Source: a virus
Virus record (IMG/VR): IMGVR_UViG_3300046376_000205
Location: 1 to 23,204 of that record
Reading direction: 5' to 3' (one strand)
DNA: 23,204 bases
Each line of letters opens with the position of its first letter. Position 1 is the stretch's first letter. Positions 6,627-12,108 of this stretch are shown in pieces. The translations under genes and the position numbers were made by a program. Under the pieces are notes generated by a model. The model searched no databases and had not been told where the DNA came from. It saw only the letters and a list, made by a program, of their open reading frames with translations.

Positions 6627-6835
6627 GAGGATCTCCTTCGCCAGTCCTGTGGTGCCCCGTGGCGCCCGTGGAACGCGGCCAGGGCTGTCAGCCAGCGCCC
6701 GATCGGCACTGGCACCAGCAGCTCGCCCGACGCCCACCGGCGCACCATGCGGTGGTCGCATGACAAACGATCGGCCAGCCCCCTCTGGGACCAGCCGATC
6801 GAAGCCAGCGCGGCACGGAAGGCTGCTGGTGTCAC
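6623..6835 (-). CDS. Helix-turn-helix DNA-binding protein
   Basis: A 70-residue protein from GTG at 6835: MTPAAFRAALASIGWSQRGL, then ADRLSCDHRMVRRWASGELL and VPVPIGRWLTALAAFHGRHG. GWSQRGLADRL-x5-MVRRWASGE is the turn and recognition helix of the XRE/Cro-like fold, and it fills almost the whole protein. It could be a Cro-like regulator acting on the dyads at 7492 and 8639, which control this operon's own promoter region. Both ends overlap neighbours by GTGA. The target assignment is inference. Confidence 0.68.
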   Translation of the reverse strand: MTPAAFRAALASIGWSQRGLADRLSCDHRMVRRWASGELLVPVPIGRWLTALAAFHGRHGAPQDWRRRSS

Positions 6836-7095
6836 CGCCGCCGAATACCCATGGCGTCCATCGCCCGCTCGACCCAGCGCTCCACCGTGATGCCGCGTTC
6901 CCACTCGTTGTTCAGCGCGTCCTTGATCGACTTGTGTATCTGTTCGTAGGCCCCGGGCAGGAGGTTGATGTAGACGAATCCCATGCGTTCATCGAACACG
7001 GCGCATGCCAGAGCCAGATCGTCGTCATAGTTACGCACAGTCGTGCGCCGCATCTGCCGCGGAATCTCGCCCACCGCGAGCTTAGTTTTGGTCAT
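6832..7095 (-). CDS. Small hypothetical protein
   Basis: An 87-residue protein, MTKTKLAVGEIPRQMRRTTV, followed by RNYDDDLALACAVFDERMGF and VYINLLPGAYEQIHKSIKDA. It has mixed alpha/beta character with a basic C-terminus (VERWVERAMDAMGIRRR). The stop overlaps the HTH start by GTGA and the start is three bases after the stop of the zinc-finger gene. Function unknown. Confidence 0.55.
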   Translation of the reverse strand: MTKTKLAVGEIPRQMRRTTVRNYDDDLALACAVFDERMGFVYINLLPGAYEQIHKSIKDALNNEWERGITVERWVERAMDAMGIRRR

Positions 7096-7098
7096 CGC

Positions 7099-7296
7099 TC
7101 AGCCCTTCCTCGTCGGGGGTTCGCCGCCGGGCGCCCAGCTGTCGGTGTCGCGGCCGAACACCAGGGCGGACGTGGAAGCACCGGGCTTGCGCCCGGTGCA
7201 GTGCCGGATGTGGGCCGCACGGCCCAACGCGTTGCGGGTGATGCGGTCGCCGCACTTGGGGCAGGTTACCCTGCCCCAGTTGATCTTGCGGGTCAT
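7099..7296 (-). CDS. Small zinc-finger-like protein
   Basis: A 65-residue protein: MTRKINWGRVTCPKCGDRIT then RNALGRAAHIRHCTGRKPG. Cys12, Cys15, His29 and His32/Cys33 form a C2HC-type zinc knuckle. The C-terminus is Gly/Pro-rich and probably disordered. The ATG overlaps the TGA of the preceding 48-residue gene (ATGA), which fixes the start far inside the longer open frame. Nucleic-acid binding is an inference from the finger. Confidence 0.6.
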   Translation of the reverse strand: MTRKINWGRVTCPKCGDRITRNALGRAAHIRHCTGRKPGASTSALVFGRDTDSWAPGGEPPTRKG

Positions 7297-7439
7297 GACC
7301 GCAGCCACTCCTCGTAGGTCTTCACCGGCTTTCCGAGGTCGGTGACGCAGCGGACGTAGATCGCGTAGCGATCGTCCTTCGTTTCGCTGCTGTTGATCTC
7401 CTGGACGGTGCGCGGAGCGGTCTTCGGGGTCTTGGTCAT
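7293..7439 (-). CDS. 48-residue hypothetical protein, first gene of minus operon
   Basis: Reading leftward from ATG 7439 gives MTKTPKTAPRTVQEINSSET then KDDRYAIYVRCVTDLGKPVK and TYEEWLRS, with a GAGG ribosome-binding sequence seven bases before the start. The stop overlaps the next start (ATGA). Its sequence is balanced and globular (DDRYAIYVRCVTDLGKPVKTYEEW), unlike a random frame. It directly follows operator module A, so it is the leader gene of the six-gene minus operon. Confidence 0.6.
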   Translation of the reverse strand: MTKTPKTAPRTVQEINSSETKDDRYAIYVRCVTDLGKPVKTYEEWLRS

Positions 7440-7440
7440 C

Positions 7441-7516
7441 GGAAATCCTCACACTGGCTGGGAACCATTCCCCACGCCAGGCCACACCCTAGTCCCCATA
7501 TTGGGGACCTGTCAAT
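7441..7516. promoter_or_regulatory. Divergent promoter/operator module A
   Basis: Two dyads lie here: GGGAACCATTCCC (7460-7472) and GTCCCCATATTGGGGAC (7492-7508), centres 34 bases apart. On the minus strand TTGACA (7515-7510) is a perfect -35, and the second dyad fills the spacer to a weak -10 (TAGGGT or CTAGGG). A repressor bound there would block leftward transcription of the six-gene operon. The rightward gene begins 17 bases past the dyad. Almost the same arrangement recurs at 8590-8663. Confidence 0.7.
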
Positions 7517-7525
7517 GGAGACGAC

Positions 7526-7762
7526 ATGACGGACCAACAAGCCCTGCAGGCGATCGACGAGGCGCGTGCCCAGATCAAGACGCTCGCCGCGGGCGTGCTG
7601 ACGATCCGGGGGCAGGTGTCCGTGGGCGAGGCTATCGCCAACGTGACGCTGGCATACCGACACCTCGAGGACGCGAGCATGCGCCTGGGCAAGGTCATCC
7701 AGGCGCTCGATGGCGGCGTCTCGGTCTACGACAAGCGCACCGCGGTGGGCGCACCTGACTGA
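7526..7762 (+). CDS. Small helical protein, possible Acb2/Tad1-like nucleotide sponge
   Basis: A 78-residue, almost wholly helical protein: MTDQQALQAIDEARAQIKTL, then an SVGEAIANVTLAYRHLEDAS helix and MRLGKVIQALDGG. The pattern LAxxxLExAxMxxGK with a Gly after the helix recalls the Acb2/Tad1 helical hairpin, whose members sequester cyclic nucleotides and block CBASS or Thoeris defence. Size and helix layout also fit. The likeness is from memory and not measured, so this is a hypothesis; a generic phage helical protein is the alternative. GGAG precedes the ATG. It shares promoter module A with the leftward operon and converges on the PAPS-reductase-like gene. Confidence 0.42.
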   Translation: MTDQQALQAIDEARAQIKTLAAGVLTIRGQVSVGEAIANVTLAYRHLEDASMRLGKVIQALDGGVSVYDKRTAVGAPD

Positions 7763-7797
7763 CGGCCAAGATCCTGTGGGTGAGGCCAGACGGCGGG

Positions 7798-7830
7798 CCT
7801 GCTGCGGTCCCGGCCAATGGCCGCAGCAGG
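7798..7830. terminator. Bidirectional stem-loop between convergent genes
   Basis: CCTGCTGCGG (7798-7807) pairs perfectly with CCGCAGCAGG (7821-7830) around a 13-nt loop. It lies between the convergent stops at 7762 and 7838, as expected for a shared terminator. There is no T-run on either side. Confidence 0.6.
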
Positions 7831-7837
7831 GATCGCC

Positions 7838-8584
7838 TCAGGCGGCGGCGATCTCGTCGAGGAAGCGACGCTCGCCACCCTTGGCGGGCATCATCATCGA
7901 CTGCCCCAGGCGACGCTCGGTCGAGGCGATGCGCGCCAGCAGGTCGGGGCGCAGCCTGGCGGCGGTCTTGATGTCGGCCTTGGACGACATGATGCAGAAG
8001 CAGCAGCTCAGGCGCGACATGCCGGCGGCGTAGGCCCAGTGAGCCACCTGGCCAGCCATCTCGATGGCGGCGAACACCTGGGTGGTCGTCCAGTGGTGGA
8101 TCGGCAGCCAGGTGTAGATCTCGCGGCCCGCCTTGCTGTTCTTGGCGTCAAACTTGAACACCTTAGCCTTCGCGCGGCTGCTGCTCTCTTCCGCGCGCAG
8201 TCCGACGCAGTCCACGAACAGCTTCTGGCCGGTTGCTGCACTGATCGCGCGGATGGTCCGCTCGATCGGGGTGCGCTTCAGGTCGCTGGTGCATTGCCGG
8301 TTGGTCGGGCTGGGGAACATTCCGCGCCGCTCGACCATCTGGAAGAACGTCGAGGCCGCGGTGCAGTAGTGGACCGGCAGCCCACCGACCGTCGCCTCGA
8401 TATGCTCGCGGATGCCGTCCCAGTCGACCTCGGGCAGCTCGGCATGCACCACGACGAGCTGCGCTGCCGGAATGATCTGGCGCAGGAAAATCGTCTGTGC
8501 CTGGCTGTCCTTGCCGCCGCTGTGGTTGATCACGAAAACCGCGCCACGAGCGATCAGGGTCTGAATTTCGGCCGGAATGCTCAC
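7838..8584 (-). CDS. PAPS-reductase/DndC-like PP-loop protein
   Basis: A 248-residue protein from GTG 8584, preceded by GAGGG at good spacing; the frame extends five codons more but without that site. A PP-loop ATPase motif HSGGKDS lies at residues 21-27. Further family marks are RQCTSDLKRTP (Cys98), GLRAEESSSR from 128, the WLPIHHWTTTQVF stretch, and CCFCI (Cys194, 195, 197). Cysteines at those places can hold an iron-sulfur cluster in DndC and assimilatory relatives. The family activates substrates by adenylation for sulfur or related transfer. Phage members have been linked to DNA or tRNA modification and counter-defence, but the role here is unknown. It is transcribed leftward from module B. 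Confidence 0.8.
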   Translation of the reverse strand: MSIPAEIQTLIARGAVFVINHSGGKDSQAQTIFLRQIIPAAQLVVVHAELPEVDWDGIREHIEATVGGLPVHYCTAASTFFQMVERRGMFPSPTNRQCTSDLKRTPIERTIRAISAATGQKLFVDCVGLRAEESSSRAKAKVFKFDAKNSKAGREIYTWLPIHHWTTTQVFAAIEMAGQVAHWAYAAGMSRLSCCFCIMSSKADIKTAARLRPDLLARIASTERRLGQSMMMPAKGGERRFLDEIAAA

Positions 8585-8589
8585 CTGGG

Positions 8590-8663
8590 AAGCCCTCACA
8601 CCGGCTCGGAATGATTCCCAACGCCGGACCCCCTATATGTCCCCATAATGGGGACCTGTCAAT
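8590..8663. promoter_or_regulatory. Divergent promoter/operator module B, duplicate of module A
   Basis: Contains GGAATGATTCC (8608-8618) and GTCCCCATAATGGGGAC (8639-8655), centres 34 bases apart as in module A. On the minus strand a perfect TTGACA (8662-8657), a 17-base spacer filled by the dyad and a CATATA -10 (8639-8634) make a good promoter for the PAPS-reductase-like gene. The conserved run continues as CCTGTCAAT on the right and TCACACxGGCT on the left. Confidence 0.72.
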
Positions 8664-8686
8664 CCCCATCAGCAACGGAAACGCAC

Positions 8687-9058
8687 ATGCCTGGAGGCGG
8701 CTCGAAGCCAGGTGAGCGCAGAGGTGGTCGCCAGAAGGGGACCGGCAACAAGCTCACCGCGGACATCAAGGCGATTGCCCAGAGCTTCGGCCCGGCGGCC
8801 ATTGCGCGCCTGGCGGAGCTGGCTGGACTGTTGCCCGGCAAGCCTGGCGCGGAGTCCCAACAGACCCAGGTCAGCGCGATGAAGGAGCTGCTCGACCGTG
8901 GCTACGGCAAGGCCGCCCAGGCGATCATCGGAGGCGACGCCGACAGCCCGCCGGTTGCCCTGACGTTCCGCTGGGCCGAGGCGCCGGCCGAGGAACCAGA
9001 TTCCGACGAAGCACCCCTAGACACCGGAGACGACGATCCTTCCGCCCCTGACGCGTGA
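8687..9058 (+). CDS. terS: Terminase small subunit (candidate)
   Basis: A 123-residue protein beginning MPGGGSKPGERRGGRQKGTG then NKLTADIKAIAQSFGPAAIA. The Gly/Arg-rich GGRQKGTGNK opening is typical of terminase small subunits, followed by helical repeats (RLAELAGLLPGKPG, SAMKELLDRGYGKAAQAI) and a very acidic tail (EEPDSDEAPLDTGDDDPSAP). The small subunit recognises phage DNA for packaging and recruits the large subunit. Its position directly before terL supports the call. The last codons overlap the open frame of terL. Translation starts at ATG 8687 after a weak GGAAA. Confidence 0.68.
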   Translation: MPGGGSKPGERRGGRQKGTGNKLTADIKAIAQSFGPAAIARLAELAGLLPGKPGAESQQTQVSAMKELLDRGYGKAAQAIIGGDADSPPVALTFRWAEAPAEEPDSDEAPLDTGDDDPSAPDA

Positions 9059-10352
9059 CGTTGTCCTGCCGTTTTGCCCACGGAAGTGGCAGAGACCCCT
9101 CCTCGAGGACCAGGCGCCCAGGATCGTCGCCGTGGTGCATCGCCGCGCGGGCAAATCGACCGTTTTGTTGTGGAAAGGGCTGAAAAAGGCGCTAATCGAG
9201 CCAAAACCGCTCCCGAGAGTGCTGCATATCCTGCCATTTGGCGTCCAGTGGCAGCGCACGGGCCTGTGGGACGCCCTAGCGCGCGCCGCGCAGGCCATAC
9301 CAGGTGCCGAGGTCAGACGCTCAGAGCTGGCCGTGAAGCTGCCCAACGGGGGTGTTTTCCAGGCCGGTGGAGCGGACAATCCGGACAGCTGGCGCGGTGG
9401 ATACGCAGACATGGTCGTCATCGATGAATACGACGACACGCCACGAAGCCTCGTCCCGCTGGTCATCGAGCCGATGCTCGCAGACCGCAATGGCATCCTT
9501 GTCCGCTCCGGCACGCCGAAGGGAAGGGGCCTCCTGCAAGACGCTTTCGATCGCGCAAAGACTGCGCGTGGATACAGCACGTATCTACTGGACTACACCA
9601 TGACGCATGCATTGTCGGACGAGGCGATCGAGCGATTGCGCGAAGAGATGTCGGAGGAGGAGTTTGCCCAGGAACTGGAATGCAGTTTCGACTCGCCTAA
9701 CTCGGGGAGCTATTACGGCAAGTGGATGGATGCTGCGCAACGAGACGGCCGCATCTGTCGTGTGCTGTATGATCCTGCATTGCCGGTTTTTACCAGCTGG
9801 GATCTGGGAATAAACGACTCGGGCGCGATCTGGTGGTTCCAGATCTCACCGCGCGGCGAATGGCGCTGGCTCAAATATTACGAGCACGTCGGTGTCGGTT
9901 TAGACCACTACGCGAAGCTGGTGATCGAGCAGCAGTATGTCTACCGGCGACACCTGCTGCCGCACGACGTCGAGGTTAGGGAACTGTCGCAGCAAGGTCG
10001 CAGCCGAAGACAGTATCTCCTCGGCCTCGGCCTGCGACCGATCCAGGTGGTGAAGGCATCGAACCCGGCAGATCGCGTGCAGGCGATGCGCAGCGTCCTG
10101 CCGAAGAGCTATTTCGACGCGTCTGGTTGTGATGTCGGCATCAAGATGCTGCGTGCCTACAGGCGCCAGTGGAATGAGCGCATGGGCGTGTGGGCATCCG
10201 AGCCGGTGCATGACGCGGCGAGCCATGCCGCAGACGCGGCTGGGATCGGCGTACAGGGCGCCAACGACCCGCAGGCCGAGAAGCCCAGGCGGAAGGCCCA
10301 ACAGCCTCGCCTGGTTCACGAGCGCGGCGCTGCAGAGTGGATGGGCGTGTAG
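9036..10352 (+). CDS. terL: Terminase large subunit (ATPase/nuclease)
   Basis: Packaging motor of the phage. With a start at 9036 it has 438 residues: Q-motif-like KWQRPLL, Walker A HRRAGKST (35-42), Walker B MVVIDEYDD (Asp130, Glu131) and coupling motif RSGTPKGRG. The nuclease domain has TSWDLG (Asp256), an Asp at LLPHDVEV (311) and EPVHDAASHAADAAGIG near the C-terminus. The frame is open from 9021 but the first GTG is at 9132, two codons before Walker A. That start would remove the conserved LTRDVVLPFCPRKWQRPLLE segment. Candidates are ATC 9036 (GGAG six bases before), CTG 9048, or a +1 frameshift from terS. The start given here is a best guess. Confidence 0.9.
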   Translation: MLPPLTRDVVLPFCPRKWQRPLLEDQAPRIVAVVHRRAGKSTVLLWKGLKKALIEPKPLPRVLHILPFGVQWQRTGLWDALARAAQAIPGAEVRRSELAVKLPNGGVFQAGGADNPDSWRGGYADMVVIDEYDDTPRSLVPLVIEPMLADRNGILVRSGTPKGRGLLQDAFDRAKTARGYSTYLLDYTMTHALSDEAIERLREEMSEEEFAQELECSFDSPNSGSYYGKWMDAAQRDGRICRVLYDPALPVFTSWDLGINDSGAIWWFQISPRGEWRWLKYYEHVGVGLDHYAKLVIEQQYVYRRHLLPHDVEVRELSQQGRSRRQYLLGLGLRPIQVVKASNPADRVQAMRSVLPKSYFDASGCDVGIKMLRAYRRQWNERMGVWASEPVHDAASHAADAAGIGVQGANDPQAEKPRRKAQQPRLVHERGAAEWMGV

Positions 10353-10365
10353 CGCTCGCCGACCT

Positions 10366-11373
10366 CGGTGCTCTCCGGTGAGACGGCTCGCTCATCATTC
10401 TCGGTGCTCTCGTGACGGTCGGCTCGCTCTCCGCCAACGGTACTCTCCGCACATTCGGCTCGCTCCGGACTCTCGGTGCTCTCTGGGGCGACGGCTCGCT
10501 CTTCGTCTACGGTGCTCTCATCGGTGGTGGCTCGCTCTCGTAGGACGGTGCTCTCCCGAGACACGGCTCGCTCACGTGATACGGTGCTCTTCAGCCGCTT
10601 CGGCTCGCTCGCGATTATCGGTGCTCTCACCCTCTCCGGCTCGCTCATCCGATTCGGTGCGCTCCTCGCTCTCGGCTCGCCCGTTGACTTCGGTGCTCTC
10701 ACCACTGTCGGCTCGCTCGTTTCTCCCGGTGCTCTCTTTCCAAGCGGCTCGCTCGGCGCCCTCGGCACTCTCGTGATCGTCGGCTCGCTCACGCGGATCG
10801 GTGCTCTCGCGGGGCTCGGCTCGCTCTCCCATATCGGTGCGCTGCGCTCAGACCATTCGGCTCGCTCAGCGGCAACGGCGCTCTCCCGTCAATCGGCTCG
10901 CTCGCATCTCTCGGTACTCTCTGGCATGCCGGCTCGCTCGGCGATATCGGTGCTCTCATCGCTGACGGCTCGCTCTGCTACAACGGCACTCTCCAAGCCG
11001 CCGGCTCGCTCAACTATTTCGGTGCTCTCATCGGAGCCGGCTCGCTCATGCACCCCGGCACTCTCCCGAGGATCGGCTCGCTCCCTTGATCCGGTGCTCT
11101 CCCACAGCTCGGCCTCGCTCGCCGAAATCGGTGCTCTCCCATAACACGGCTCGCTCGGCCAGTTCGGTGCTCTCTATGTGCTTCGGCTCGCTCAACCCTA
11201 CCGGTACTCTCTCCACGTTCGGCTCGCTCTAGTGGTTCGGCGCTCTCCGGTCGTGCGGCTCGCTCCGGACTGTCGGTGCTCTCATGGGTATCGGCTCGCT
11301 CGCACAAGACGGTGCTCTCATGCTGCTCGGCTCGCTCGCGTGGGACGGTGCTCTCCCGACCTGCGGCTCGCTT
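10366..11373. repeat. Array block 1: 56 half-units of 18 nt with two alternating 10-mers
   Basis: CGGTGCTCTC and CGGCTCGCTC alternate strictly, each followed by 8 variable bases, from 13 bases after the terL stop to the zinc-ribbon gene. Of 55 steps 51 are exactly 18 nt; the others are 19 (10582, 11110, 11165) and 23 (10835). The first 10-mer varies almost only by transitions, as CGGYRCTCTC; the second is nearly invariant. Among the 8-mers I see no exact duplicate; the base just before CGG is T or A in most. On the minus strand the motifs read GAGAGCACCG and GAGCGAGCCG. No reading frame is continuous across the block. Confidence 0.93.
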
Positions 11374-11507
11374 TCGTCGTTGCCCTCGAAGCGATGGCAG
11401 CGCCCGCAATAGCGCTGGCGCAGATCGTTCAGGTTATAGCTGACTGCGCCGCAGCGCGGACAGACGTAAGCCGGCGGCTCAACGCTCTCGGTGCTCTCCC
11501 TAGTCAC
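11229..11507 (-). CDS. Zinc-ribbon protein embedded in the repeat array
   Basis: A 92-residue frame from GTG 11507. Residues 10-44 are a conserved-looking zinc ribbon: EPPAYVCPRCGAVSYNLNDL then RQRYCGRCHRFEGNDE, with Cys16, 19, 34 and 37 as CxxC-x14-CxxC. This core resembles small zinc-ribbon proteins seen in phages and bacteria. The first nine residues (TRESTES) come from one array half-unit. Residues 45-92 are array translated as SEPxxxRAPxxx until a stop at 11229. The ancestral protein probably ended near FEGNDE, and repeats have replaced its stop. It may be co-transcribed with the IS110-like gene 600 bases upstream. Confidence 0.6.
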   Translation of the reverse strand: MTRESTESVEPPAYVCPRCGAVSYNLNDLRQRYCGRCHRFEGNDESEPQVGRAPSHASEPSSMRAPSCASEPIPMRAPTVRSEPHDRRAPNH

Positions 11508-12097
11508 GGCTCGCTCAATCTCATCGGTGCTCTCATCGATATCGGCTCACTCGACACCATCGGTGCTCTCTCCATGTTCGGCTCGCTCCATCGCTACGGT
11601 GCTCTCCACTGGTGCGGCTCGCTCTCCCACACCGGACGGCTCGCTCCGCTCATCCGGTGCTCTCCGCTGGTACGGCTCGCTCGGCCGATACGGTGCTCTC
11701 TCCATAGGCGGCTCGCTCCGCTTTATCGGTGCTCTCTCGATTCACGGCTCGCTCCAGAGATACGGCGCTCTCCCCGACGACGGCTCGCTCAGCTCTTTAC
11801 GGTGCTCTCCCGTCTACCGGCTCGCTCCGCAATTACGGTACTCTCGCATACCACGGCTCGCTCAGCCGTGTCGGCGCTCTCCTTGGACTCGGCTCGCTCC
11901 TCTCGCTCGGTGCTCTCTAGGAACTCGGCTCGCTCTTCAGAGTCGGCGCTCTCGTGGGGAACGGCTCGCTCAGTCATGTCGGTGCTCTCCCGCCTCACGG
12001 CTCGCTCTCCCAGTACGGTGCTCTCACTCGTGATGGCTCGCTCCATCTCCTCGGTGCTCTCACAACCACCGGCTCGCTCCGCCATGTCGGTGCTCTC
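11489..12097. repeat. Array block 2: 34 half-units of the same alternating repeat
   Basis: It continues the pattern of block 1 on the other side of the zinc-ribbon core and ends 11 bases before the stop of the IS110-like gene; a decayed CGGCTATGCC at 12106 is the last trace. Of 33 steps, 31 are 18 nt, one is 19 (11781) and one is 22 (11615), where two CGGCTCGCTC motifs are adjacent and a CGGTGCTCTC is lost. Variants are again CGGTACTCTC and CGGCGCTCTC for the first motif and rare single changes for the second (CGGCTCACTC at 11543). Confidence 0.93.
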
Positions 12098-12108
12098 AGC
12101 CTGCCCGG

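Noticed and set aside
10366-12097. CRISPR array
   Set aside because: Repeats are 10 nt and spacers 8 nt, two different repeats alternate, and no cas gene is present; spacers of 8 nt are far too short.
10366-12097. Diversity-generating retroelement variable repeat
   Set aside because: No reverse transcriptase or template repeat is visible, and the variation is not adenine-specific.
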